Below are positions 28,074 to 38,068 of a stretch of 50,609 nucleotides of DNA, piece after piece. A model generated the notes under the pieces. The model did no database searches, had not been told where the DNA came from, and saw nothing but the letters and a program-made list of their open reading frames with translations. The DNA is taken from positions 1 through 50,609 of the forward strand of contig CAMAQS010000009.1 in assembly GCA_945860565.1 (NCBI GenBank), given 5' to 3'. Position numbers and translations under genes: made by a program. Origin of the DNA: Chitinophaga pinensis (GTDB lineage: Bacteria; Bacteroidota; Bacteroidia; NS11-12g; UBA955). Positions within the stretch are counted from its first letter, which is position 1; each line of letters opens with the position of its first letter.

Positions 28074-28196
28074 TTAACCCGGATTATTGTTGTATTTATC
28101 ATTTACTTGTTTGGCTTTTGTTTCCTTCTTTTTAAACTGTTGAAGGACATAATATACTGCGGCAAAAACAATTACCGTGATGATTATTTCGTACAT
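28074..28196 (-). CDS. Small single-pass membrane protein (40 aa), uncharacterised
   Basis: Reverse-strand ORF MYEIIITVIVFAAVYYVLQQFKKKETKAKQVNDKYNNNPG*: a hydrophobic helix followed by a Lys-rich tail. Too short for the ORF track. Confidence 0.45.
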   Translation of the reverse strand: MYEIIITVIVFAAVYYVLQQFKKKETKAKQVNDKYNNNPG

Positions 28197-28308
28197 AAAA
28201 ACCTCGCCTTTAAAACGATCAATGGAAGCAGCGGTTGTGTCAGTATTCACAGTACAAAATAAGGCATAAACATTGAATATTCGTGAATTTTTTGTGTAAA
28301 TTGCAACT

Positions 28309-29676
28309 ATGTCTACAACGAGTTATATAGAAACAAACAGAGAGCGATTTTTATCAGAACTTTTTGATTTATTGCGCATTCCAAGTATAAGTGCTGATTC
28401 TGCATACGCAGGAGATGTGAGAAAATGTGCTGAAACAGTGGCCAATTTTTTAACCAAAGCAGGTGCAGACAATGTGGTTTTGGAAGAAACTGCGGGTTAC
28501 CCTATTGTTTATGGTGAAAAAATCATTGATGCCAATTTACCCACTGTGCTCGTTTACGGACATTATGATGTTCAGCCAAGCGTTCCAAATGAATTTTGGA
28601 ATACTCCTCCATTTGAACCTACCATTATCAACGATAAAATATATGCGAGAGGTGCTTGCGACGACAAAGGACAAATGTTTATGCATGTAAAAGCATTTGA
28701 AACCATGATGCAAACAAATCAACTTGCTTGTAACATCAAATTCATGATTGAAGGTGAAGAAGAAGTGGGCAGCAACAATTTGGGAACCTATTGCAAAAAC
28801 AACAAAGAAAAATTAAAAGCCGATGTGATATTAATCAGTGATACTTCAATGATTGCCAACGACATACCAAGTATAGATGTAGGATTGCGCGGATTGAGTT
28901 ATGTGGAAGTGGAAGTAACTGGGCCAAACATTGATTTACACAGTGGAGTTTATGGCGGTGCGGTATCGAATCCTGTAAATGCATTGTGTCAAATGATTGC
29001 AAAAATGCATGACGACAACAGACACATTACCATTCCAGGTTTTTACGATGATGTATTGGAAGTATCCGTTGAAGACCGCGAAGCGATGGCTAAAATACCA
29101 TTTAGCTTAGACGAATACAAAAAACACTTGAACATAAACGATGTATTGGGAGAATCTGGTTTTTCTACCATTGAACGCACTGGAATTCGTCCGACTTTAG
29201 ATGTAAACGGAATTTGGGGAGGTTATATTGGTGAAGGTGCTAAAACGGTTCTACCGAGTAAAGCGTATGCCAAAATATCCATGCGTTTGGTTCCAAATCA
29301 AAGCAGTGAAAAAATCACTGAATTGTTTTCAAACTATTTCAAACAAATTGCACCTGCTGGCGTGACTGTAAAAGTTACACCACACCATGGCGGCGAACCA
29401 GTAGTTACTCCAACAACAAGTATTGCATATAAAGCGGCATCGAATGCCATGATCGATACGTTTGGGAAAGAACCCATACCAACAAGAGGTGGCGGTAGCA
29501 TTCCGATTGTAGCTCTTTTTGAAAAAGAATTGCAAACAAAAACGGTGTTGATGGGCTTTGGTTTAGATAGCGATGCCATTCACAGCCCCAACGAACATTA
29601 TGGTGTTTTCAATTTCTTTAAAGGGATAGAAACCATTCCTAGATTTTTCCATCATTTTTCGGAATTAAGTAAATAA
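28309..29676 (+). CDS. M20 family dipeptidase
   Basis: LRIPSISAD, VYGHYDVQPSVPNEFWNTPPFEP, YARGACDDKGQMFMH, MIEGEEEVGSNNL, GGSIPIV. Confidence 0.94.
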   Translation: MSTTSYIETNRERFLSELFDLLRIPSISADSAYAGDVRKCAETVANFLTKAGADNVVLEETAGYPIVYGEKIIDANLPTVLVYGHYDVQPSVPNEFWNTPPFEPTIINDKIYARGACDDKGQMFMHVKAFETMMQTNQLACNIKFMIEGEEEVGSNNLGTYCKNNKEKLKADVILISDTSMIANDIPSIDVGLRGLSYVEVEVTGPNIDLHSGVYGGAVSNPVNALCQMIAKMHDDNRHITIPGFYDDVLEVSVEDREAMAKIPFSLDEYKKHLNINDVLGESGFSTIERTGIRPTLDVNGIWGGYIGEGAKTVLPSKAYAKISMRLVPNQSSEKITELFSNYFKQIAPAGVTVKVTPHHGGEPVVTPTTSIAYKAASNAMIDTFGKEPIPTRGGGSIPIVALFEKELQTKTVLMGFGLDSDAIHSPNEHYGVFNFFKGIETIPRFFHHFSELSK

Positions 29677-29683
29677 TAGATTT

Positions 29684-31912
29684 ATGGCGTTACTCGACGG
29701 GGAGGTTTATGAAGCATACCGTAGTGAATTACTCAGTCGTTATCGATTATTGCTGCGCACTTTAGGGAATAAAGTTCCAAAAGACAAAGCAAAACAAATC
29801 AGAGAGGCCTTTGATTTTGCGGCTAGGGCTCATGAGGGAACTGTTCGCAAAAGTGGAGAACCTTACATCTTTCATCCATTGGCAGTGGCACAAATTGCTG
29901 CCGGTGAACTTGGCTTGGGCGCTACCTCGGTTATTAGTGCTTTACTGCACGATGTGGTGGAAGATACGGATGTTACCAATGAAGATATCGAAAGAAAGTT
30001 CGGTTCAAAAGTGGCATCTATTATCAACGGGTTAACCAAAATTTCGGTGGTTTTTGAAACGGTCGATAAAGACACCAGTGTTCAGGCGGAAAATTTCAAA
30101 AAGATGCTGCTCACTTTGGGCGAAGATTTACGTGTAATTCTGATAAAATTGTGTGACCGGTTACACAATATGCGCACATTGGGATCGGTTCCTGAAAAAA
30201 CCAAACTCAAAATCGCCTCCGAAACCTTATACATTTATGCTCCCTTAGCCCACCGTTTGGGTTTAAACGTCATAAAAACGGAAATGGAAGACCTTGCGTT
30301 AAAGTATACTGATCCAGGGTCTTACAAAGAAATATCAAATAAAATAGCTGAATCTAAAATATCCAGGCAGAAATATATCAAGGAATTTATAGAGCCATTG
30401 ACGCTTGAACTTAAGGAAACGGGCATTAATATCTTTGAAATAAAAGGCCGACCAAAGAGTATATATTCTATACACAGAAAAATGGCACAGCAAGCCATTC
30501 CTTTTGAAGAGGTATACGATGCATTTGCCATAAGGGTAATTGTGGACGAGCCGATTTACAAAGAGAAATCGGATTGTTGGCGGGTGTATAGTATCATCAC
30601 AGATCAATATAGGCCACATGAAGGTAGATTGAGAGATTGGCTTAGTCGTCCTAAAAACAATGGATACAGCGCTCTACACACCACCGTTTTGGGTCCAAAA
30701 GGCCGGTGGGTTGAAGTGCAAATACGCAGTAAGCGAATGGACGATATTGCGGAGCGTGGTTTGGCTGCACATTGGAAATACAAAGCAGCGCAAGAAGGTG
30801 AAGATCCTACACCTCAAGATATTGCATTTGAAACATGGTTGAATGCGGTAAAAGATACCTTAGAAAACAATGATTTGTCGGCGTTGGATTTGGTAAATGA
30901 ATTCAAACACACCTTATTGGGAGAAGAAATTTATGTATTTACACCCAAAGGAGATGTTAAATCCATGCCCATGAGCTCTGTGGCCTTGGATTTTGGATTT
31001 GCCATCCACACCGAAGTAGGACTTAAAACCATAGGCGCTAAAGTAAATAATAAACTGGTACCAATAAATCATCCTTTAAAAAACGGTGACATTGTAGAGA
31101 TTATCACAACTCAAAAGCCAAGAGCCAGTATTCAATGGATTGATATTGTGAAAACCGGGCGTGCCAAATCAAAAATCAGGGAGTATTTGAAGGACCTAAG
31201 AACGGCTGAAGCGGCCGTTGGCAGAAAAATGATGGAAGATGTTTTCCATAAACAGTCTATCGAATTCACTGAAAAACACATACAACAACTAACCAAATAT
31301 TACAAGTATCCTTCTTCCAATGATTTCTTTCATGATGTAGCTGACAGCAAAATTAATTTGAGTACAGATACCATTTTAGAAATCCTCTTTAAGAAACCAA
31401 ATTTAACGGAACCCTCTGAAGAAAGTCCTGTCAAAAAGGAAAAAAAGCGCAATGCAGGTCAGATTGTTTTTGGGGAAGATTATGAAACCCCTTACTCTTT
31501 GGCACGTTGTTGCAATCCATTGCCTGGAGAACCCATATTTGGTTTTATAACAGTGAGTGATGGGGTTAAAATTCACCGCACCACTTGTCCAAATGCCTCA
31601 CGGTTGATGAGTCAATACGGTTATAGAATCATACCAACCTCTTGGCAAAAGAACTACGATAAGGCATTCGATGCACAACTTTCTGTGCGAGGCATCGACG
31701 ACGTGGGAATTGTGAGTAAAATTGCGGACATCATATCCAAAGATTTGGAGGTAAACATGAAGAGCATCAACATCCGTGCCAACGACGACGGCACATTTGG
31801 TGGCAGAATTGATGTTTTGGTGAACAACTCTCAAGATTTAGAGATATTGGTTAACCGAATAAAGAGTGCGCATAAGTTCATCGAGGTATCGAGGATAGAA
31901 AATGTGGAGTAA
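29684..31912 (+). CDS. RelA/SpoT bifunctional (p)ppGpp synthase/hydrolase
   Basis: HD domain (EPYIFHPLAVA..LLHDVVEDTD), synthetase (GRPKSIYSIHRKM, NGYSALHTTVLGP), TGS (VFTPKGDVKSMP) and ACT domains. Confidence 0.96.
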   Translation: MALLDGEVYEAYRSELLSRYRLLLRTLGNKVPKDKAKQIREAFDFAARAHEGTVRKSGEPYIFHPLAVAQIAAGELGLGATSVISALLHDVVEDTDVTNEDIERKFGSKVASIINGLTKISVVFETVDKDTSVQAENFKKMLLTLGEDLRVILIKLCDRLHNMRTLGSVPEKTKLKIASETLYIYAPLAHRLGLNVIKTEMEDLALKYTDPGSYKEISNKIAESKISRQKYIKEFIEPLTLELKETGINIFEIKGRPKSIYSIHRKMAQQAIPFEEVYDAFAIRVIVDEPIYKEKSDCWRVYSIITDQYRPHEGRLRDWLSRPKNNGYSALHTTVLGPKGRWVEVQIRSKRMDDIAERGLAAHWKYKAAQEGEDPTPQDIAFETWLNAVKDTLENNDLSALDLVNEFKHTLLGEEIYVFTPKGDVKSMPMSSVALDFGFAIHTEVGLKTIGAKVNNKLVPINHPLKNGDIVEIITTQKPRASIQWIDIVKTGRAKSKIREYLKDLRTAEAAVGRKMMEDVFHKQSIEFTEKHIQQLTKYYKYPSSNDFFHDVADSKINLSTDTILEILFKKPNLTEPSEESPVKKEKKRNAGQIVFGEDYETPYSLARCCNPLPGEPIFGFITVSDGVKIHRTTCPNASRLMSQYGYRIIPTSWQKNYDKAFDAQLSVRGIDDVGIVSKIADIISKDLEVNMKSINIRANDDGTFGGRIDVLVNNSQDLEILVNRIKSAHKFIEVSRIENVE

Positions 31913-31938
31913 AACACAAATTAAATTCTGAATAACAG

Positions 31939-31970
31939 AAAAAGGCCACCCTTATGAGGTGGCCCTTTTT
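31939..31970. terminator. Bidirectional Rho-independent terminator between relA/spoT and atpG
   Basis: AAAAAGGCCACC-CTTATGA-GGTGGCCCTTTTT hairpin. Confidence 0.85.
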
Positions 31971-31992
31971 AAGTTTATTCAATCAAATGAAA

Positions 31993-32868
31993 TTAACCTT
32001 CCAAAGCGGCAACGCCACCAACAATTTCAGAGATTTCTCTCGTAATTGCGGCTTGTCTAGCTTGGTTGTATGCTAATTTCAAAGCCTTTAATAAATCACC
32101 GGCATTCTCGGTAGCTTTGTCCATGGCAACCATTCTGGCACCATGTTCAGAAGCCAAAGAATCCAACAATGCACGGTACAATTGTGTCTTTAAGCTGCGT
32201 GGGATCAATTCCTCCAAAATTTCAACTTTACTCGGCTCGAAAATATAATCTCCGATACTTTTGGTTGAATTTTGAGGTGCGGCCACTGGCAACAAGATTT
32301 CATTTTGGATGATTTGTGTGGCTGCATTTTTGAATTGGTTGTATACCACTTCAAGTTTGTCGATATCGCCAGAAACAAATTGTTGAATCAATTCTTGGGC
32401 ACAGTTAAATGCTTTGTCCGCATTGATATCCACCAAAAGAGATTGATAGGTTGTATTTACTGTATAACCTAGTCTTCTCATTGTTTCAGCACCTTTTTTT
32501 CCAATACAGATTAGTTCTACATTTCCAGATGCCACCAACGCTTTATAGTCGTTTTCGAGTAAAAGTTTTGCTCTTTTCACAACATTAGAATTGAAAGCAC
32601 CGCACAATCCACGGTCACTGGTTATAACAACTAAAGCTACTTTTTTAACGTCCCGTTGGTTAAAATACACGGCCAAACGCTCATCATCACCACTTTCTTG
32701 AAGGTTGGACATAATGCCTTGTAATTTAATGGCATAAGGTCTCATTCTTTGAATGGCTTCACTGGCTTTGCGCAATTTTGTTGCGCTCACCAATTTCATA
32801 GCCTTGGTAATTTGCTGAGTGCTGATGGTTGAGGATATTCTCGCCCGGATTTCCTTTTGATTGGACAT
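31993..32868 (-). CDS. atpG: F1Fo ATP synthase subunit gamma
   Basis: EIRARISSTISTQQITKAMKLVSATKLRKA; ITSDRGLCGAFNSNV; ARQAAITREISEIVGGVAAL. Confidence 0.97.
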   Translation of the reverse strand: MSNQKEIRARISSTISTQQITKAMKLVSATKLRKASEAIQRMRPYAIKLQGIMSNLQESGDDERLAVYFNQRDVKKVALVVITSDRGLCGAFNSNVVKRAKLLLENDYKALVASGNVELICIGKKGAETMRRLGYTVNTTYQSLLVDINADKAFNCAQELIQQFVSGDIDKLEVVYNQFKNAATQIIQNEILLPVAAPQNSTKSIGDYIFEPSKVEILEELIPRSLKTQLYRALLDSLASEHGARMVAMDKATENAGDLLKALKLAYNQARQAAITREISEIVGGVAALEG

Positions 32869-32875
32869 AAGTTAA

Positions 32876-34456
32876 TTAAGCAGAATAATTTTTAGCAATT
32901 TCGGCTCCCACTGTTTCTAGCACAGAGGTAACGCTATCGTCGATTTTTCCAGCTCTTAAAGTGTCGAGAGTATCTCTGTGTTTTGCATTGAGGTATTCAA
33001 TGAAAGCAACTTCAAAATCTCTTACTTTATTTACAGGTACAGTACGTAACAAGTTTTTAGTACCCAAATAAATCATGGCAATTTGTCTTTCAACTGCTTG
33101 CGGACTAAATTGGGCTTGTTTCAACATTTCCACGTTTCTTGAACCTTTATCCAATACCGATTTAGTAGCAGCATCAAGGTCAGATCCAAACTTAGCAAAT
33201 GCTTCCAATTCACGGTACTGTGCTTGGTCTAATTTAAGCGTACCAGCTACCTTTTTCATGGATTTGATTTGTGCATTACCACCCACACGACTCACGGAAA
33301 TACCTACGTTAATTGCAGGACGGATACCAGAGTTGAACAAGTTAGATTCCAAGAATATCTGTCCGTCAGTAATAGAAATTACGTTAGTTGGGATATAGGC
33401 AGAAACGTCACCTGCTTGTGTTTCAATAATTGGCAATGCGGTTAATGATCCACCACCTTGCACTTTACCTTGCAATGAAGGAGGCAAGTCGTTCATTTGT
33501 GATGTAATGTCGTTGTTCGCATTTAACTTACAGGCTCTTTCAAGTAAGCGACTGTGAAGATAGAATACGTCACCAGGATAAGCTTCACGTCCTGGAGGAC
33601 GACGCAACAACAAGGAAACCTCACGGTATGCTACAGCTTGTTTAGACAAATCGTCGTAAACTACCAATGCAGGCAATCCCAAATCTCTGAAATATTCACC
33701 AATAGCACAACCGGCCATAGGTGCAAAGAATTGAATTGGTGCAGGAGCAGACGCAGGAGCAGAAACCACAACAGTGTATGGCATGGCACCATTTTCCTCT
33801 AACGCTTTAACAACTTGTTTAACGGTAGATTCTTTTTGTCCACAGGCTACATAAATACAGAAAACGGGGTTACCCTTTTCATAAAATTCTTTTTGATTGA
33901 TAATGGTATCGAGAGCGATAGCGGTTTTACCCGTTTGACGGTCACCGATGATTAACTCACGTTGACCACGACCAATTGGAATCATGGCATCGATTGCTTT
34001 GATACCGGTTTGCAAAGGTTCAGCAACAGGTTCTCTAAACAATACACCTGGAGCTTTACGCTCTAGTGGCATTTCATAAAGATCGCCCGAGATAGGACCT
34101 TTACCATCGATAGACTCACCTAAAGCGTTGACAACGCGACCCAACATACCGTGTCCAACTTGGATACTGGCAATTTTATTGGTTCTTTTTACTTTGTCTC
34201 CTTCTTTAATTTCTGAGCTACTACCCATTAATACGGCTCCGACATTGTCTTCTTCTAGGTTTAATACCACGGCGCGAACACCGTTTTCGAATTCAACAAG
34301 CTCACCGCTTTGAACGCCGAAGAGTCCGTAAATACGTGCGATACCATCACCCACTTGGAGTACGGTACCAACTTCTTCTAAACTCGCAGCGCTACTAAAA
34401 CCAGCTATCTGGTCTTTTAATATGCTGGATACTTCGTCTGGCCTAATTTGTGACAT
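32876..34456 (-). CDS. atpA: F1Fo ATP synthase subunit alpha
   Basis: [54 protein letters not shown]. Confidence 0.98.
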   Translation of the reverse strand: MSQIRPDEVSSILKDQIAGFSSAASLEEVGTVLQVGDGIARIYGLFGVQSGELVEFENGVRAVVLNLEEDNVGAVLMGSSSEIKEGDKVKRTNKIASIQVGHGMLGRVVNALGESIDGKGPISGDLYEMPLERKAPGVLFREPVAEPLQTGIKAIDAMIPIGRGQRELIIGDRQTGKTAIALDTIINQKEFYEKGNPVFCIYVACGQKESTVKQVVKALEENGAMPYTVVVSAPASAPAPIQFFAPMAGCAIGEYFRDLGLPALVVYDDLSKQAVAYREVSLLLRRPPGREAYPGDVFYLHSRLLERACKLNANNDITSQMNDLPPSLQGKVQGGGSLTALPIIETQAGDVSAYIPTNVISITDGQIFLESNLFNSGIRPAINVGISVSRVGGNAQIKSMKKVAGTLKLDQAQYRELEAFAKFGSDLDAATKSVLDKGSRNVEMLKQAQFSPQAVERQIAMIYLGTKNLLRTVPVNKVRDFEVAFIEYLNAKHRDTLDTLRAGKIDDSVTSVLETVGAEIAKNYSA

Positions 34457-34462
34457 AATTTT

Positions 34463-35002
34463 CTATGCGATTTGAAGTTCTTTTTTTACTTTGTTTAACT
34501 GTGAGATAATGGTATTATCGTAAATTTTACCGTCAAATTCGATGGTAATACCTCCGATAATTTCTTTGTCGATGAGTTGATTCATCAAGACAGATTTCGC
34601 TTGGGTTTGTTCTATGATGTAGTTTTCGATGCGTTTAATTTCAGACGCTTCCAAAGTTACTGCAGAAGTTATAATGGCTTCTACAATTTGGTTTTTACGA
34701 TTATACATTTGAATAAAAGCACGACCCATGGCAGGGATAAATGATTCTCTAAATTTTTCTACCATCAAGGCAAAAACCCCTTTTGTAAGTGGGTTTGCCG
34801 ATTCAAATAATTTGTTGATGGCGCCTTTTTTAGCGGTCATTTTGTAGAGAGGACTGTTTAAAAAAAGCACAAATTCTCTGCTTTCACTTGTTATAAGTAA
34901 CAAATGTTCGATATCTGTTTTTACAGCATCCAATACATTGTCTTCCACTGCTTTATCAAACAGGGCTTTGGCGTATCTAGAAGCAATTTTATATTCAGAC
35001 AT
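34463..35002 (-). CDS. atpH: F1Fo ATP synthase subunit delta
   Basis: SRYAKALFDKA..., C-terminal IGGITIEFDGKIYDNTIISQLNKVKKEL; operon position. Confidence 0.93.
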   Translation of the reverse strand: MSEYKIASRYAKALFDKAVEDNVLDAVKTDIEHLLLITSESREFVLFLNSPLYKMTAKKGAINKLFESANPLTKGVFALMVEKFRESFIPAMGRAFIQMYNRKNQIVEAIITSAVTLEASEIKRIENYIIEQTQAKSVLMNQLIDKEIIGGITIEFDGKIYDNTIISQLNKVKKELQIA

Positions 35003-35007
35003 AAGTG

Positions 35008-35511
35008 TTAAGCGGAGGCTTTTGCGGTTAATTTAGACAAATGGTTGGCGATTAATTTCTGTTGAACATCGTTATTTTCCAAACGATCTGCGAGCAATTT
35101 TTCGGCGATTTGAATAGAGAAGTTTGCAACTTCTTTCTTCAATTCATCCATTGCAGCCAATTTTTGTTTATTGATTTCATCGGTTGCACGGGTAATCAAT
35201 TTTTTGGCTTCTTCATCGGCAGAAACTTTGGCTTCACCAACAATTTTTTCTCTCATTTCTCTTGCTTCGCGAAGCATGGCATCACGCTCTTGGCGTGCTT
35301 GCGCTAGAAGCTGCTCATTCTCACCGTGTAAACGCGCCATTTCTTGTTTGGCTTGTTCGGCTTGACTGAGTGCATTATGAATGGTCTTTTCTCTGTCTTC
35401 AATAGAAGATAGAATTGGTTTCCAAGCATACTTTTTCAGGATGAATAACACTATTCCAAATGTTACAATCATCCAAAATACTAATCCTATTGCAGGTGTT
35501 ACTAATTGCAT
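35008..35511 (-). CDS. atpF: F1Fo ATP synthase subunit b
   Basis: N-terminal TM then long charged helix; FWMIVTFGIVLFILKKYAWKPILSSIEDREKTI; operon position. Confidence 0.95.
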   Translation of the reverse strand: MQLVTPAIGLVFWMIVTFGIVLFILKKYAWKPILSSIEDREKTIHNALSQAEQAKQEMARLHGENEQLLAQARQERDAMLREAREMREKIVGEAKVSADEEAKKLITRATDEINKQKLAAMDELKKEVANFSIQIAEKLLADRLENNDVQQKLIANHLSKLTAKASA

Positions 35512-35530
35512 TTTCCGTTTTTAAATTAAT

Positions 35531-35553
35531 CGGGGGTTGCAGAACAACCCCCG
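35531..35553 (-). other. Intercistronic stem-loop between atpE and atpF
   Basis: Perfect 9-bp inverted repeat CGGGGGTTG-CAGAA-CAACCCCCG. Confidence 0.8.
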
Positions 35554-35561
35554 TTTTTTAC

Positions 35562-35858
<297 letters not shown>

Positions 35859-35861
35859 TTA

Positions 35862-37016
35862 TTAATGATGATGTTCTTCTACAGCCATTCCAATGTAAAT
35901 GGCAGATAATAATGTAAATACGAATGCTTGTAAGAATGCTACTAACAATTCCAACATACTCATAAATACCGTAAATACTACACTTAAGGGACTTACAGCA
36001 TATCCAAAAGCTGGACCCATAGATCCAAATATAAAGATTAAACTGAAGAATCCTAAAATGATAATGTGTCCTGCTGTGATATTCGCAAATAAACGCAACA
36101 TCAATACAAAAGGCTTCAATACAACACCCAATATTTCAATAGGAATGATAATGATATACATCCATTTTGGTACATCAGGCATCAAAATATGTTTCCAGTA
36201 GTATTTGTTTCCGTTTATGGTCACGGTTATAAAAACCACCAATGCCAATACCATTGTAACTGCAATGTTTCCTGTAACGTTTGCCCCACCTGGGAAAATT
36301 GGTATCAATCCGAATAAGTTAACAACAAAGATGAAAAAGAATATGGTTAATAGCAAAGGCATGAACTGCATAGAACGGTGTCCAATACTTGGTTTTGCAA
36401 TGTCGTCTCTAATAAACAAAATCAATGGCTCAATTAAATTATAGAAACCTTTTGGCGCTTTTCCTTTTGTTGATGTATAGTGGCGAGACATTCTCAATAC
36501 TACAACCAATAAAAAGATTACCGCAATTATCATGGCAACCACGTTTTTAGAAAGACTTAAATCATAAATGGCTTCGGTATTTGATTCGTTCTCCCAAAGT
36601 ACGTGCCCTTCTTCATTTAACTTAAAACCTTCATAAGGAGAATGTCCATGATGAAAATTAGAAGATGAAAATATTTTTAACCCAGATGATTGAGAATATA
36701 AAATTACTGGCAATGGAATAGAAACTGAACTTTCGCCTTCTCCAAACAAATGCCAATCATGGGCGTCGGAGATGTGATCGAAAATCATTTTACCTGCATC
36801 GAATTTCTTGCTTTCAGCACCATGAGCAGATGCCTCTGCTCCATCGTGGTGGGATGTTTCTTCCGTAACACCATGACTATGAGTGCTGCTGCTGGCTTCA
36901 TTTCCATGCTCTGTACCCTCTGCTTGAAGATAACAGATGGAAAAAATCGCAAAAAAGATAGCAACAAGTTGCTTTGTTAAAAATTTATTTTGCACAAGCC
37001 TATGAATTTCAAGCAT
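35862..37016 (-). CDS. atpB: F1Fo ATP synthase subunit a with His-rich N-terminal extension
   Basis: LLTIFFFIFVVNLFGLIP, RLFANITAGHIIILGF, LVAFLQAFVFTLLSAIYIGMAVEEHHH. Start at internal ATG 37016 preferred (MLEIHRLVQNKFLTK). Confidence 0.94.
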   Translation of the reverse strand: MLEIHRLVQNKFLTKQLVAIFFAIFSICYLQAEGTEHGNEASSSTHSHGVTEETSHHDGAEASAHGAESKKFDAGKMIFDHISDAHDWHLFGEGESSVSIPLPVILYSQSSGLKIFSSSNFHHGHSPYEGFKLNEEGHVLWENESNTEAIYDLSLSKNVVAMIIAVIFLLVVVLRMSRHYTSTKGKAPKGFYNLIEPLILFIRDDIAKPSIGHRSMQFMPLLLTIFFFIFVVNLFGLIPIFPGGANVTGNIAVTMVLALVVFITVTINGNKYYWKHILMPDVPKWMYIIIIPIEILGVVLKPFVLMLRLFANITAGHIIILGFFSLIFIFGSMGPAFGYAVSPLSVVFTVFMSMLELLVAFLQAFVFTLLSAIYIGMAVEEHHH

Positions 37017-37407
37017 TTGTATTATTTTTAGATTTCTCTGATTCGGGGCGCAATTTACTACGCATTTCAGAAATATCAAAGAAAAGAAACAAAAGAAAAC
37101 AGATAATATATGCCAACACGAATCCAACATCCTTTTTTTGCTGATTGAACAGGCTGATAAATAGAAAGATAACCACCATTACCAAGCGCAACATAGATCC
37201 AATCATTATTTTTCGAATTCCTGAATTTGGGTTATCCCCTTTTTTCTCGAGTGTAATATAATGGACCAACACAAATACCAACAACAAATACAGAATTGCG
37301 GTGTAAATGGCTGGATTTATTGGGTATTTAGTTACCAAGGTGGCAAAAAAAACACTCAAAGCAGCAGCAGCAGACAGTAAAGAATATTTTATGGTGTAGG
37401 CTTTCAT
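37009..37407 (-). CDS. Small membrane protein in atp operon (AtpI-like position), uncharacterised
   Basis: 132 aa with about four hydrophobic segments between atpZ-like gene and atpB. Confidence 0.65.
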   Translation of the reverse strand: MKAYTIKYSLLSAAAALSVFFATLVTKYPINPAIYTAILYLLLVFVLVHYITLEKKGDNPNSGIRKIMIGSMLRLVMVVIFLFISLFNQQKKDVGFVLAYIICFLLFLFFDISEMRSKLRPESEKSKNNTNA

Positions 37408-37408
37408 T

Positions 37409-37621
37409 TTATTTTTTTGTTGTGGTTCGAATCATTACAAACATAGAAGTGATGCTACCAAATAACACTCCCAAAACGGTGAACACTGGAAACTTCCAGT
37501 GTATTACTTGATCCATAATGGTCCCTGCATAGGTAAACAATAAAATTGCAGCTATCATTCGTATGGCCATGCTGGTATATTTTAGGAAACCCCGGCTGTT
37601 ATCTAATTTATTTGACTCCAC
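37409..37621 (-). CDS. AtpZ/AtpI family protein
   Basis: 70 aa, two hydrophobic helices, KYTSMAIRMIAAILLFTYAGTIMDQ..., upstream of atpB. Confidence 0.8.
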   Translation of the reverse strand: MESNKLDNSRGFLKYTSMAIRMIAAILLFTYAGTIMDQVIHWKFPVFTVLGVLFGSITSMFVMIRTTTKK

Positions 37622-37626
37622 TAGAG

Positions 37627-38004
37627 TTAGTCGTTATTGGAAAATGCTTCCATTTCACATTTCCCATTGAATACTCCACCCTTTTCTATGATAATTTGTT
37701 TTGTACGGATATCCCCCAAAACGCTAGAACGACCTTGGAGAATGGTGGTTTTTTCACACTGTATGTTTCCCTTTACTTCTCCAGCGATGCTAATTTCACT
37801 GCAAGAAATGTTTCCGGTGATTTTTCCCGACTCACCTACAACCAACTTCTGCCCTACTTCCACGTTACCATCAACAATTCCATCGATGCGAATGTCTCCA
37901 TTGCATTGCACATTTCCTTTTATGACAGTACCTGGACCTATTAAGTTAAGTAGTGTTTGACCGATTTGTGTAGATTTTTCTTTGTTTTTGGAACTTCCCA
38001 ACAT
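37627..38004 (-). CDS. Bactofilin (polymer-forming cytoskeletal protein)
   Basis: IGPGTVIKGNVQCNGDIRIDGIVDGNVEVGQKLVVGESGKITGNISCSEISIAGEVKGNI beta-helix repeats. Confidence 0.94.
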   Translation of the reverse strand: MLGSSKNKEKSTQIGQTLLNLIGPGTVIKGNVQCNGDIRIDGIVDGNVEVGQKLVVGESGKITGNISCSEISIAGEVKGNIQCEKTTILQGRSSVLGDIRTKQIIIEKGGVFNGKCEMEAFSNND

Positions 38005-38068
38005 AGATTAGTTTATTAATTGATGTAGGGTACAAAGATACCCCAATTCTTCGAAACCTAAAAATGGG

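Noticed and set aside
28041-28262. 73-aa + strand ORF MCFCFGGFGFDLTRIIVVFIIYLFG...
   Set aside because: No recognisable family; it lies antisense to a more plausible 40-aa minus-strand membrane microprotein.
37017-37130. N-terminal extension of atpB ORF (MLDSCWHILSVFFCFFSLIF...)
   Set aside because: Lies within the upstream small membrane protein gene; MLEIHRLVQNKFLTK at 37016 gives a normal start.
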